Shown here: piece by piece, positions 1-8,562 of the stretch
Numbering within the stretch: the stretch's first letter is position 1
Layout of the letters: every line of letters starts with the position of its first letter
Assembly (NCBI RefSeq): GCF_900129725.1
Contig: NZ_FQWQ01000005.1
Location: 682,001 to 746,000, forward strand
Length of the DNA stretch: 64,000 nt
Source of the DNA: Chryseolinea serpens
GTDB taxonomy: Bacteria > Bacteroidota > Bacteroidia > Cytophagales > Cyclobacteriaceae
Reading direction: 5' to 3'
Translations under genes and position numbers: made by a program
The notes under the pieces: model-generated
Database searches by the model: none
Seen by the model: only the letters and a program-made list of their open reading frames with translations
What the model was told of the DNA's origin: nothing

Positions 1-1
1 G

Positions 2-1090
2 CTTGTTTTTTTCGGGTGCCTGGATCCGTATTCACCCCCGGATGTGAAGGGCGATGTCGACATCCTGGTGGTCGATGGTTTCCTGAGCTCCACGTCTTCT
101 TCCATTGCCGTACGCCTTTCACACGCCATCGCCCTCGACAGCGCAGGCACTCCGCCACCCGAGCTAGATGCTACGGTAATCCTGGAGGAGCAAAACGGAG
201 CTTCGGTCACGTTGAACGGCACCCCTGATGGCAACTATGCCAGGGCGGGATTGAGCGTGGACATTGGAAAACAATACCGCCTTCATATCAAGACATCTGG
301 CGGAAAGGAATATTTTTCAGACTTTGTAAATGTGATTAAAACGCCTGAGATCGACAGTGTGGCCTGGCGGGCTGGTAACCAGAACCTGACCATCTATGTC
401 AACACACACGATGCCTCTGGAGAAGCCAGATACTTCTACTGGGATTATGTCGAAACATACGAACATCACGCGCAGTTTCCGGCAGGGTATATCATGATGG
501 CCCATGAACCGAGACCGTTAGCCCTATCCGAACGCCTGGACCAATGTTGGACGACACAACCTTCCACCAATATTTTTATAGCGTCTTCCGAAAATCTTTC
601 CATCAATGCCATCCGCAATTTTCCGTTGATCGTGATCCCCGCAGGTACGCCACAACTTTCCATCCGGTACAGCATCCTGGTGCGGCAGCGTGCAATTTCC
701 AAAGAAGCATATGTCTTTTGGACGCAACTTCAAAAAACAACGGAGAGCCTGGGTGGGCTCTTCGACCCCATGCCGTCGCAGGTAGAGGGCAATGTTCATA
801 GTACGACCGATGCCCACGAACCCATTCTCGGTTTCTTTAGCGCAGGCGAAGAGCGACAAGAGAGGATCTTCATCCGTCACGATGAGTTGCCCGTTGATAT
901 CCGCATTTATCCCCATTATTTTTGTCCATCGGATTCGATTAAACTCGGAGCCGTTAAAGCCTTACCGGACTATACGCTCCTGGTATATCCTTATGGAATG
1001 GGTTTACCGGAAGGATACATATCCACGAGCGCCATTTGCATGGACTGCCGCGAAGTGGGCGGCGTAACTCAAAAGCCTGATTTTTGGTAA
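2..1090 (+). CDS. DUF4249-type surface lipoprotein, 5'-partial
   Basis: The frame is open to the window edge and reads LVFFGC just before DPYSPP, so codons 1-6 are the end of a lipoprotein signal with Cys at 17-19. The gene therefore starts upstream, and the GTG at 44 is not the true start. The mature part begins with VDILVVDGFLSS, the usual opening of DUF4249 proteins, a Bacteroidota family of about 350-400 residues. These often lie beside TonB-dependent receptors, which suggests a receptor gene just left of the window. Asp at +2 after Cys fits surface export. No catalytic motif is visible and the ligand is unknown. Family assignment rests on the N-terminal motif and length. Confidence 0.78.
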   Translation, partial: LVFFGCLDPYSPPDVKGDVDILVVDGFLSSTSSSIAVRLSHAIALDSAGTPPPELDATVILEEQNGASVTLNGTPDGNYARAGLSVDIGKQYRLHIKTSGGKEYFSDFVNVIKTPEIDSVAWRAGNQNLTIYVNTHDASGEARYFYWDYVETYEHHAQFPAGYIMMAHEPRPLALSERLDQCWTTQPSTNIFIASSENLSINAIRNFPLIVIPAGTPQLSIRYSILVRQRAISKEAYVFWTQLQKTTESLGGLFDPMPSQVEGNVHSTTDAHEPILGFFSAGEERQERIFIRHDELPVDIRIYPHYFCPSDSIKLGAVKALPDYTLLVYPYGMGLPEGYISTSAICMDCREVGGVTQKPDFW

Positions 1091-1227
1091 CGACCAGGCC
1101 TGTTCCCGCACGATTCTGCGGCCTCTTGTCTAAAACATTTGTCCCAGGAGAAAATCTTTTCATTCCAGGTCTTTGCGGGAAAATCATACCTTAGCAGTAG
1201 CCTGAAGTATCAAAAAACATCAACCCC

Positions 1228-2358
1228 GTGCTGCGTCATCGAATCGCTGTAAAGATTGCCTTCTTTGTTAATGGGTTTATCCTGGCCAACTGGGTGTCGC
1301 GGCTGCCACGCATCCAGGAACTCTACGGGGCCGACAATGGCGACATCGGCTTGGTGTTGTTCTCATTGTCTATCGGGGCCGTTGTGGCCATGCCGTTTGC
1401 GGGGTGGGTGATCATTAAAAATGGAAGTCGCAGCATCTCGTTGCTCACGGCGATCCTCTATTCGGCCATCGTGCCGCTGGTCCCCCTCATGCCTAACTTT
1501 CCTGCGCTGTTGGCGCTCTATTTTTGCATGGGCGTTGTCACCGGAATGTTCGACGTAGCCATGAATGCGCAGGCCGTGATGGTAGAGCGGGAATACCAAC
1601 GTCCCATCATGACCTCCTTTCACGCCTGGTTTAGCCTGGGCATGATGCTGGGCGGAGGATCGGCCGCATTGTTCTCGATGGCGAGGGTTAACCTGGAATC
1701 ACATTTCCTGATCGTGACAGGAATTTCCCTGGCGGCTGTAGCGTGGGCCAGCAGGAATTTAATACACGATCGACCAGATCCCGGAGCACATGCCGAAGGG
1801 CCTTTGTTTCGGCTACCCAATGGATCACTGATCAGCATCGGCGTCATCGCTTTTTGTTGTATGATGGGAGAGGGGGCCATGTCAGAATGGACCGCAAACT
1901 TTATGGAGCACATCGCTCTTGCCCCCAAGGAGCTGGGACCCATCGCAATTTCGGCATTTGCCACAGCGATGACGTTAGGACGATTTTTTGGTGATCGTGC
2001 ACGGGCGGAATTTGGCGATCGAAAAATGATCATTCTCGGTGGTTCGCTGGCCTTCACCGGGCTTTCACTGACCCTCCTGATCCCGCTGCCCTATGTTTCG
2101 CTTGCCGGATTTTTTCTTGTGGGCCTGGGCCTCTCCACCATCGTGCCCATCACCTACAGCATCGCCGGCAATACGCGAGAGCTTCCTTCAAGCGTGGCGT
2201 TGGCCATGGTCACCACCGTGGGATACTCCGGATTTCTCATTGGCCCACCCGTGATCGGCTTCATCGCCGACGCGCAAACCCTGCGCGTAGCGCTGGGCGT
2301 GGTGGCCGCCCTTTTTATCGTGATGACCGTGTTGGGAATTCGATACAAACCAAAATAA
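1228..2358 (+). CDS. MFS transporter, YbjJ-like
   Basis: A 376-residue inner-membrane protein with about 12 hydrophobic segments and no signal peptide. The N-terminal FVNGFILANWVSRLPRIQ, the central FDVAMNAQAVMVER and FHAWFSLGMMLGGG, and the C-terminal VGYSGFLIGPPVIGFIAD closely follow the order and wording of the E. coli YbjJ/fucose-permease-like group. That group is thought to move small hydrophilic solutes with protons, but the substrate is unknown. The first plausible start is a GTG at 1228; no in-frame ATG comes earlier. The next gene begins 4 bp after the stop, so the two are probably co-transcribed. Confidence 0.85.
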   Translation: MLRHRIAVKIAFFVNGFILANWVSRLPRIQELYGADNGDIGLVLFSLSIGAVVAMPFAGWVIIKNGSRSISLLTAILYSAIVPLVPLMPNFPALLALYFCMGVVTGMFDVAMNAQAVMVEREYQRPIMTSFHAWFSLGMMLGGGSAALFSMARVNLESHFLIVTGISLAAVAWASRNLIHDRPDPGAHAEGPLFRLPNGSLISIGVIAFCCMMGEGAMSEWTANFMEHIALAPKELGPIAISAFATAMTLGRFFGDRARAEFGDRKMIILGGSLAFTGLSLTLLIPLPYVSLAGFFLVGLGLSTIVPITYSIAGNTRELPSSVALAMVTTVGYSGFLIGPPVIGFIADAQTLRVALGVVAALFIVMTVLGIRYKPK

Positions 2359-2362
2359 ACAC

Positions 2363-2647
2363 ATGGACATAAAACTGGAAGAATCAGGCACACGGGGATA
2401 TTTTTATATAGAGGAAAATGGCAAGCGCCTGGCCGAAATGATCTTCACCAAGGCAGGCGACACCCGCATCATCATCAATCACACAGAAGTCTCGGATGCG
2501 TTGCGCGGAAAAAATGCAGGCAAGCAACTGGTCGCAGCGGCTGTCGATCATGCCCGTAAAAATAACCTGAAGATATTTCCGCTCTGCCCCTTTGCCAAGT
2601 CGGTGTTCGATCGCGTGGCCGAGTACCAGGATGTGCTCGATAAATGA
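2363..2647 (+). CDS. small GNAT-family N-acetyltransferase (YjdJ type)
   Basis: A 94-residue protein matching the compact acetyltransferase family PF14542. It has an N-terminal beta-hairpin (YFYIEENGKRLAEM), IINHTEVSDALRGKNAGKQLV as the acetyl-CoA binding turn (residues about 37-57), and the terminal ICPLCPFAKS-like element (FPLCPFAKSVFDR). Family members bind acetyl-CoA, but substrates are not established. It starts 4 bp after the transporter stop and ends flush against the convergent TPR gene: its TGA at 2645-2647 abuts that gene's stop, leaving no room for a separate terminator. Confidence 0.85.
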   Translation: MDIKLEESGTRGYFYIEENGKRLAEMIFTKAGDTRIIINHTEVSDALRGKNAGKQLVAAAVDHARKNNLKIFPLCPFAKSVFDRVAEYQDVLDK

Positions 2648-3655
2648 TCAGCGTTTCAACGTGACAGCTTTTGTGCGGTAAACGTTGCCGGCTTCACCGG
2701 GCATGAGTTCGCCGAGACGGTCGTAGATGTCCACCACGGTGCTGTCGTATTGAAGGGCCTCCTGGTAGAGGGGTATAGCCTTCTGCGTGTTGCCCTTTGA
2801 GTCGTAGATATAAGCCATGATATAACACAGAATATGACTGCGCGAACTTTCGTTGGCATACACGCTTTCATAGAGCGGCAACGCTGCGTCAAATTTCTGT
2901 TGGCTATAATAGCAATCCGCCAGCGCCTGCCGGGCATCCTCGTAGTCCGGATAGTCCGCCGCGAGTTGCTTTAGGATGGCGATGGCCTCGTCATATTTTT
3001 TTTGATCGGCGAACACCTCGGCCTTACCATAGGAAGCTTCTTTCAACCCCGGGTCGATGGCCAGCGCCTGGTCGAACAGGATGATGGCCGAGTCGGGCTG
3101 GCTTTGTAAGAAGAGCGTCCTTCCGTAACCAAGATACGCTTCCGCATATTTTGGATTCACTTGCCAGGCCCGCCGGTAGTTCATGCGGGCGGAATCGTAT
3201 TGTTGGTTGTAATAATGATTATCGGCCGTTTGAAAATAGCCATAAGCCTCCAGGGAGCCGTCGTCCGAAAACAAGGAAGACAGGGTGACCACCAGGATAA
3301 TGGTGAATACAAAAACAACAAAGATGATCACTACCGCCGCGCTTCGGCGCCGGGGATTGGGTGGTGGGTAATTGGTCTGTTGCCCTTTTAGCAATCGCCC
3401 GAACAACACGGAAAGGAATGTCGCGGGCGTATAGTCCCTTTGTTTCTGAAAGACAGGACCCTGGCGTCGCGGCGTTGACGCAGGCCGGCTGTTGAACGCC
3501 AGAAGAAAGCATATCGCAGCAAAGCCCAACAAAATGGCCACCACGGAACGGTCGACCGACCACAACAGCGCCATGAAAAAAAGCCCCGTACATCCCAGCA
3601 GGAAATACAGGCGGGCCTTGGTGGGTTGAGGACCGGGAGAGGTGCCGTCGTTCAT
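2648..3655 (-). CDS. TPR membrane protein
   Basis: A 335-residue protein with two N-terminal hydrophobic segments (about 16-36 and 38-55), a basic linker, a third strong segment (about 108-130, VVIIFVVFVFTIILVVTL) and then at least four tetratricopeptide repeats from about 140 to 320 (for example the stretches around AEAYLGYGRTLF and DEAIAILKQLAADYP). The repeats probably face the periplasm and scaffold protein contacts. The final residues, TVVDIYDRLGELMPGEAG, complete the last repeat. No enzymatic motif is seen. The TPR assignment is firm and the role is unknown. Confidence 0.8.
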   Translation of the reverse strand: MNDGTSPGPQPTKARLYFLLGCTGLFFMALLWSVDRSVVAILLGFAAICFLLAFNSRPASTPRRQGPVFQKQRDYTPATFLSVLFGRLLKGQQTNYPPPNPRRRSAAVVIIFVVFVFTIILVVTLSSLFSDDGSLEAYGYFQTADNHYYNQQYDSARMNYRRAWQVNPKYAEAYLGYGRTLFLQSQPDSAIILFDQALAIDPGLKEASYGKAEVFADQKKYDEAIAILKQLAADYPDYEDARQALADCYYSQQKFDAALPLYESVYANESSRSHILCYIMAYIYDSKGNTQKAIPLYQEALQYDSTVVDIYDRLGELMPGEAGNVYRTKAVTLKR

Positions 3656-3677
3656 ACCTTCAAGGTACGCAGAATTT

Positions 3678-4454
3678 TTACTCCATGTGACGGATCACTT
3701 CGCGCTCGTCGATGCGGATGTCGTCTTCGCCCAATTCGTCGAAGGGGTGTTCGAGGTGGTCCTGGATGTTGTCGAGGCTCACCAGGATGAAGCTGTACAA
3801 CACGGGCATGACATATTCCAGCGACGCCGAAAAGTCCTTGAATGTGCTGGCAAAATAGGGACCGTAGATGATCGGGAAGACATAGATGAACACCTTGCTG
3901 TAGGCCCGCAACGTGATGGGCGTGCGGTAGACGTGAATGATCTTCAGGTTGTCGAAGGCGATGATCATCTTGCTCACGTATTGACTCAGCCGCGAAAACT
4001 CGCCGCTGGGAATGCCATAGTGTTTATAGGAGGTGGTGAGGGCCGAAAGGCGCGAGAAATACTGAAAGATCTTTTGCTCGTTCTCTTCCCATTCGCGCCG
4101 GTGCAACGACGTGAACATGGTGCGCATGAGGCGGATCATCTCCGTGACGATCTCGCGGGTTTGTTCGGGCAGGTCGTTGTCCTTGTCGGTGGTCCAGTCG
4201 CGCGAGGCATAGTAGAGGGCGATGGCATGGCCTTTGAAATCGGAGAAGCGTTGGAGCGCCAATTCCCTGCGATTATACGCCGACCCAATCGAGAACACCA
4301 CCGGGAACACGATAGCCACTCCCACCAGCATGTCGGGGAATTTGGCGATGAGCCCATAATGAAAACACACAGAGGTGGAAATGACCGATAGGGTCGTAAT
4401 GATCAGCGTCTTGTAGTTGATGATCAGGAAAAAGCTCTTCAATACTTTCGTCAT
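3678..4454 (-). CDS. bestrophin-like anion channel family protein
   Basis: A 258-residue protein with hydrophobic segments near the N-terminus (two in the first 60 residues) and near 190-235, with a long helical middle. The C-terminal signature NIQDHLEHPFDELGEDDI matches the conserved PF-x-E/D-rich tail of bacterial bestrophins (UPF0187). The early motif SIGSAYNRRELALQRF agrees with the conserved region after the second helix. Family members form pentameric anion or cation channels in the inner membrane. I chose the ATG at 4454 (MTKVLKSFF), which resembles family N-termini, over a TTG at 4493. Confidence 0.75.
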   Translation of the reverse strand: MTKVLKSFFLIINYKTLIITTLSVISTSVCFHYGLIAKFPDMLVGVAIVFPVVFSIGSAYNRRELALQRFSDFKGHAIALYYASRDWTTDKDNDLPEQTREIVTEMIRLMRTMFTSLHRREWEENEQKIFQYFSRLSALTTSYKHYGIPSGEFSRLSQYVSKMIIAFDNLKIIHVYRTPITLRAYSKVFIYVFPIIYGPYFASTFKDFSASLEYVMPVLYSFILVSLDNIQDHLEHPFDELGEDDIRIDEREVIRHME

Positions 4455-4512
4455 AGGGCCGTGGCTCGGGGGAACAAATAAAATACATTTCAAAATAAAA
4501 ATCGTCCATAAA

Positions 4513-4536
4513 TGCCAAAAGCCCTAAACAGGGCTT
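4513..4536 (-). terminator. hairpin after the OmpA-family gene
   Basis: A perfect 7-bp stem (AAGCCCT at 4519-4525, AGGGCTT at 4530-4536) with a 4-nt loop lies 30 bp past the stop of the OmpA-family gene. Read on the minus strand, the stem runs into a short T tract. The T tract is short, so termination strength is uncertain. Confidence 0.5.
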
Positions 4537-4565
4537 CCAGCGGGGCTCCAATCGAGAAAAGTTTC

Positions 4566-5780
4566 TTATTCGTCCAGCATTTCCACCTCCACGCGAACAT
4601 TCTTCTTGGCGTTCACGCTGTTCTTGTCATAGATAGGACGCTTCCCGCCCCAGGCCTTTATTTCCATGCGCGTCGCGTCGATGCCTTTGCTGACCAGGTA
4701 GTCTTTGATGACTTCGGCACGTTTGTACGAAAGATCTTTGGCCGACCCCATGCCTTCATGAGCGCCTTCCAGTGAGAAGAATTTCTTGTCGGGACCCACC
4801 GTCAGGATCTTGCCATGGTAGTTGCCATTGGAGTGGCCGTGAAGACGGATCTTGTATTTTGGATTTTCTTGCATGAGTTGCAGCAAACTGTTGAGCTCAT
4901 AGTTAGACTCAGGCAGCATAAGCGCTGCATCGTTGTAGAAGTAGACGTTATACAAGGTGGCGATGTCGCCCTTGTGATAGCGCACCAGGTCGAAGTCGAC
5001 CACCAGCGTGGTACCCATCAGCTCGATGTAGTTTTTCACCGTATCGGCTAGTGGCAGCGGGTAGTTGATCTCTTGTTGAATTTTCCGGTAACCGAACGCC
5101 TCGCAAACCAGTGTGAGTTGTCCCGATTTGCTTTTCGGATCGGGCAACACCAGGTATTCATTTCCTTTCACGCTGGTGATGAGCCGTGAACGGTCCGTAT
5201 CGATTACCTGCACCTCGCCATTCACGATGCGGTTGTTGCGCGCATTGTAAAGACTGAGGAAAACTTCGGTGTTGCCCAGAGTCATGACCTTGTGTTGCAC
5301 AATCTCGGGATTGTCGGTGATCTCTGGTTCGGTGGTCTCCACGGCAGGAGCGGGTTGCGTTTCCTGGGGTGCGGTGGCCACGGCCGTTGTCTTGGGAGGC
5401 GCAGGCATTTCAGGAGCCGGTGCGTTGGGCACAGCGGCGTTGTGTGGTGTGATATCGCCGGGCACTACACGTACCCAGGCATCTTTGAACTCGGGCGTAT
5501 TGCGTGCCGTCGTCATGTACTGCAACGACTCTCTCAGGCTCTCAAAATATTTCAGATAGACAAAGAAAAACCCACGGCCCGAATTGAATCCGTAGTGCGC
5601 CTCCTTACCCTTCATTTTCAGGACCTCCACGTAGTTCTGCGCCACGTTCTCACGCGACGGTGCATAGGCGTTGATCACGACATAATAGCCGGGAGCAAGC
5701 TCTTTAGAATCCTGGGAAAACAACGGGAGGGATAGGCAAAAAAGCCCGAAAACGAGGGCACTTCTAGTTAGGTTCTTCAT
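4566..5780 (-). CDS. OmpA-family outer-membrane/peptidoglycan-binding protein
   Basis: A 404-residue secreted protein. Residues 1-22 form a signal peptide ending LPLFSQ. Residues about 30-105 (GYYVVINAYAPSRENVAQNYVEVL) look like a SPOR/sporulation-related fold, followed by a Pro/Ala/Thr-rich linker (about 115-150). Residues about 155-270 form a beta-rich middle domain. The C-terminal 120 residues carry an OmpA-type domain (IRLHGHSNG, LSYKRAEVIKDYLVSKGID, NVRVEVE), which binds peptidoglycan. The protein probably ties the outer membrane or a periplasmic complex to the cell wall. It has its own leader (5781-5866) and a likely terminator at 4513-4536. Confidence 0.8.
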   Translation of the reverse strand: MKNLTRSALVFGLFCLSLPLFSQDSKELAPGYYVVINAYAPSRENVAQNYVEVLKMKGKEAHYGFNSGRGFFFVYLKYFESLRESLQYMTTARNTPEFKDAWVRVVPGDITPHNAAVPNAPAPEMPAPPKTTAVATAPQETQPAPAVETTEPEITDNPEIVQHKVMTLGNTEVFLSLYNARNNRIVNGEVQVIDTDRSRLITSVKGNEYLVLPDPKSKSGQLTLVCEAFGYRKIQQEINYPLPLADTVKNYIELMGTTLVVDFDLVRYHKGDIATLYNVYFYNDAALMLPESNYELNSLLQLMQENPKYKIRLHGHSNGNYHGKILTVGPDKKFFSLEGAHEGMGSAKDLSYKRAEVIKDYLVSKGIDATRMEIKAWGGKRPIYDKNSVNAKKNVRVEVEMLDE

Positions 5781-5866
5781 GTAAGGACTACCGTATATTT
5801 GGGCGAATATTTTCTAAAAATATCTAATTTTTTAGTCTAATCAAGCTATTCGCCACATTTATTGGT

Positions 5867-6838
5867 TTACCTGGGTGTATGATTTCTGAACTTTTCTTTC
5901 AAAAAACCGATCCCATAGCCCCACAGCTGGAGCAGGGCGGCAGGCACCGACAAGAAGGCTACGGTGAGATCTTTACCCTGTCGTAGTGAGTCGATGAAGA
6001 TGGCTAGCAAATAAACCACGAAAAAGCCAACGGCGATACCGAAAAGTGCGAGGCTAATGAACGGGAGAACAAGCAATGCCCCCGAGCCTAGCAGGAAAAG
6101 CGCAGGAAACCAATGCGCGGGCTTCACGGCCCCTGGATGTACCCGGCCGATCTGGATGCGACCTTTGCCAAAGTTGGACACCTGGTGATAGAACTGGCGG
6201 AAGGTGGTGCGCCGTTTATGATAGACAAACGCCTCCGGGATGAGCCCCACCTTGAAACCCATCGTGCGCATGCGAATGCTGAACTCGATGTCTTCTGCAA
6301 AACGATCCAGCTTGAATCCCCCGGTCTGTGTGAACACGTTCCGCGAGATGCCCATGTTGAAACTTCTCGGCTGAAACCTTGTCGCCTGTTGCTTCCCGCC
6401 GCGGATCCCTCCAGTGGTAAGTACCGAAGCCATCGTATAGCCCATCGCGCGCTGCACCGGCGTAAAATTCTCATGCGCCCGGTCAGGACCACCCCAGGCA
6501 TCCCACCCGTTTTCCTGCAGGGAACGCTCAACCGAAGCCAGATAGCCCGGCGGAATGATGCAATCGGAATCGAAGACAATAAAATACTCACCCCGCGCCT
6601 GCGCGTAGCCAAAATTGCGGCTCGGTCCAGGCCCCGAGTTGGGCTTAAAGAAATAATGAATGGAAAATTTGTCGCGATAAAGATCGACGACGCTATCACA
6701 GCGCAACGTCGAACCGTCCTCCACCACAATCACCTCAAAGTCCTTCACCGTCTGCAACACGAGACTGGCCAACAACTCGTCCACTTCCTGTGGACGATTA
6801 TAAACGGGAATGATGATCGAGTAGCGTGGCGCTGCCAT
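5867..6838 (-). CDS. family 2 glycosyltransferase with C-terminal membrane segments
   Basis: A 323-residue protein. The GT-A fold is seen in order: SIIIPVYNRPQEVDELL (residues 7-23), VIVVEDGSTL, FDSDCIIPPGY as the DxD-like metal site (about 95), and WGGPD. The C-terminal 80 residues contain two hydrophobic helices (LFLLGSGALLVLPFISLALFG and GFFVVYLLAIFI). Such proteins transfer a nucleotide sugar at the cytoplasmic face of the inner membrane. The acceptor is unknown. A 180-bp repeat-bearing gap separates it from the second GT2 upstream. Confidence 0.85.
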   Translation of the reverse strand: MAAPRYSIIIPVYNRPQEVDELLASLVLQTVKDFEVIVVEDGSTLRCDSVVDLYRDKFSIHYFFKPNSGPGPSRNFGYAQARGEYFIVFDSDCIIPPGYLASVERSLQENGWDAWGGPDRAHENFTPVQRAMGYTMASVLTTGGIRGGKQQATRFQPRSFNMGISRNVFTQTGGFKLDRFAEDIEFSIRMRTMGFKVGLIPEAFVYHKRRTTFRQFYHQVSNFGKGRIQIGRVHPGAVKPAHWFPALFLLGSGALLVLPFISLALFGIAVGFFVVYLLAIFIDSLRQGKDLTVAFLSVPAALLQLWGYGIGFLKEKFRNHTPR

Positions 6839-6900
6839 GCGGCAAAATAAGCAGAACTATCCGAAGAAGCACAGACATGCCAAGGTGAAGCCCTTTGCCT

Positions 6901-6922
6901 GCTTGCTTGCTTGCTTGCTTGC
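6901..6922. repeat. GCTT tetranucleotide microsatellite
   Basis: Five exact tandem copies of GCTT plus GC, in the 180-bp gap between two minus-strand glycosyltransferase genes. It lies upstream of the 5867-6838 gene, where slippage could alter spacing to the promoter. Confidence 0.9.
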
Positions 6923-6923
6923 C

Positions 6924-6986
6924 CGCCGTAGCTTCAGTAAAGGAGGGCCTTTCTTTGCTCGCCGTAGCCTTAGCGAAGGTGAGGCG
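6924..6986. repeat. two degenerate copies of a short intergenic repeat
   Basis: Two adjacent related stretches, near 6924-6949 and 6959-6986, share the core CGCCGTAGC followed by AAAGG or GAAGG and then AGGGC or GAGGC. The second contains a perfect small hairpin, CCTT-AGCG-AAGG. A shortened relative with CTCGCC..AAGGTGAGGC occurs at about 14090-14105. Confidence 0.6.
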
Positions 6987-7018
6987 GTTAAAAATGATTT
7001 CTCGGGGAAACGCCCGAC

Positions 7019-8017
7019 TTACTCCTGTAACTTCAACCGTTGCTCCGTTTCAGGCAACCCCACCTTATCGATAACAAGGTAGTCGCGCTTGGACAGTGAC
7101 TGCATAGCAAACATCTCCGCCAGGAAGCCCGTCACAAAAAGCTGTACGCCGATGACCAACGCCACCAGCGCCAGATAGAAAATGGGCTGTGCCGTGATGT
7201 CGCGTTTCACAGGAATTCGGGAGATGAAGATGGCATCCATCTTATCATAAAAAAGCTTACACGTAAACAGAAAGCCCACCAGGAACGACAGCGTTCCCCA
7301 GGTGCCAAAGAAGTGCATCGGCTTCTGCCGGAAGCGGCTCACAAACGTGATGGAGATCAGATCGAGGAACCCGTTGATGAAACGCTCCAAGCCGAATTTG
7401 GTCACACCAAATTTGCGCTCGCGGTGTTCCACCACCTTCTCGGTAATTTTGGTGAAGCCCGCCCACTTGGCGATCACAGGAATGTAGCGATGCATTTCGC
7501 CATACACGGTGATGTTCTTTACCACGCGCGATTGATAGGCCTTGAGTCCGCAGTTGAAGTCATGCAACGGTATGCCCGAAAGCTTCCGCGTCACATAGTT
7601 GAAAAATTTGGAGGGCACCGTCTTGGAGATCGGGTCGTGGCGTTTTTTCTTCCAGCCCGACACGAGGTGAAAGCCATCGTCGGTAACCATCTTGTACAAG
7701 GCTGGGATCTCGTCCGGGCTGTCCTGCAGGTCGGAGTCCATGGTGATGACCACTTTTCCCTGCGCGGCGCGGAAGCCCGTTTGCAGTGCGGCCGATTTGC
7801 CAAAGTTCCGGTTGAAGCGGATGCCCTTGATGTTGGGGTTGGCTTCGTGGATGGCCGCGATCTGCTGCCAGGTGTTGTCCGTGCTGCCGTCGTCGATGAA
7901 GATCACCTCATAGGAAAAGCCGTGTGCTTCCATCACACGGCTTATCCACTGACACAGTTCCGGTATCGATTCTTCTTCGTCCTTGGCGGGAACAACAACT
8001 GAGATGTCAAGATTCAT
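7019..8017 (-). CDS. family 2 glycosyltransferase, polyprenyl-phosphate type (DPM1/ArnC-like)
   Basis: A 332-residue protein. The N-terminal catalytic domain has ISVVVPAKDEEESIPEL, VIFIDDGSTDNTW, FGKSAALQTGF and TMDSDLQDSPDEI (DxD), the hallmarks of dolichol/undecaprenyl-phosphate sugar transferases. Two C-terminal transmembrane helices follow (around 240-260, GTLSFLVGFLFTCKLFY, and 275-305, PIFYLALVALVIGVQLFVTGFLAEM). The expected role is loading a sugar onto a lipid carrier for envelope glycan or protein glycosylation. It is the last gene of the five-gene run that starts with the BatA gene, lying 8 bp after the DUF4199 gene. Confidence 0.88.
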   Translation of the reverse strand: MNLDISVVVPAKDEEESIPELCQWISRVMEAHGFSYEVIFIDDGSTDNTWQQIAAIHEANPNIKGIRFNRNFGKSAALQTGFRAAQGKVVITMDSDLQDSPDEIPALYKMVTDDGFHLVSGWKKKRHDPISKTVPSKFFNYVTRKLSGIPLHDFNCGLKAYQSRVVKNITVYGEMHRYIPVIAKWAGFTKITEKVVEHRERKFGVTKFGLERFINGFLDLISITFVSRFRQKPMHFFGTWGTLSFLVGFLFTCKLFYDKMDAIFISRIPVKRDITAQPIFYLALVALVIGVQLFVTGFLAEMFAMQSLSKRDYLVIDKVGLPETEQRLKLQE

Positions 8018-8025
8018 TTCGTGAA

Positions 8026-8562
8026 TTAAATAGCGGGTTCAGGCCGCGGTTTCTGTGTGAAAATTGAAAGGATCAGGCCGATCACGAGCAGCATGATAAT
8101 GGTGAACACGAGCCCAAAGAAAAACAAGGCCGTAGGCGAGGTCATGGTGTTCACTATTTTCATGGCCATGTCGATCTGGGCTTCGGGCGTGCCCTTTGCC
8201 TCCATATCGGCCATGGCTTTGTCGCGAATACGATTAACAAACTCCGGGTCAACAAAATTGATGTAAATCGTGCTGAATACCGAAGCAATGGCGGCACAAA
8301 TGAGACCAATCCAGAAGGCAATGCCGACGCCCTGGCCATACGTTATGAAGCCGTCACCATTGTCTTTAAAATATTTATGGGCCATGATAACAATGACAAT
8401 ACCGATGAGCCAGTTCACCACTTGCGCAAATTTGGCTTGATCAAAACCAGCGACATTGAGGAAGACAAAATAGACAATGCTTATCACGGCGCAAATCACG
8501 CCGTATCGAATGCCTACTGATCGCGTCGTGGTGGGGGATGTGGTTTCTGTAGTTTGAGTCAT
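8026..8562 (-). CDS. DUF4199-family membrane protein (second of two)
   Basis: A 178-residue protein with four hydrophobic helices (about 22-40, 48-62, 78-100 and 145-168). The polytopic layout, and a soluble stretch between helices three and four ending AKGTPEAQIDMAMKIV, are typical of DUF4199, a Bacteroidota-specific family of unknown function. Its ATG overlaps the TGA of the upstream DUF4199 gene by 4 bp, so the pair is probably translationally coupled. It sits between that gene and a polyprenyl-phosphate glycosyltransferase. Confidence 0.78.
   Translation of the reverse strand: MTQTTETTSPTTTRSVGIRYGVICAVISIVYFVFLNVAGFDQAKFAQVVNWLIGIVIVIMAHKYFKDNGDGFITYGQGVGIAFWIGLICAAIASVFSTIYINFVDPEFVNRIRDKAMADMEAKGTPEAQIDMAMKIVNTMTSPTALFFFGLVFTIIMLLVIGLILSIFTQKPRPEPAI

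Noticed and set aside
44-1090. GTG at 44 as the start of the first gene
   Set aside because: The frame is open to the window edge and encodes a lipobox immediately upstream, so the true start is outside.
3642-4391. 249-codon plus-strand frame
   Set aside because: Antisense of the bestrophin-like gene, which has a clear family signature.
5292-5735. 147-codon plus-strand frame
   Set aside because: Antisense of the OmpA-family gene; Arg/His-rich with no family features.
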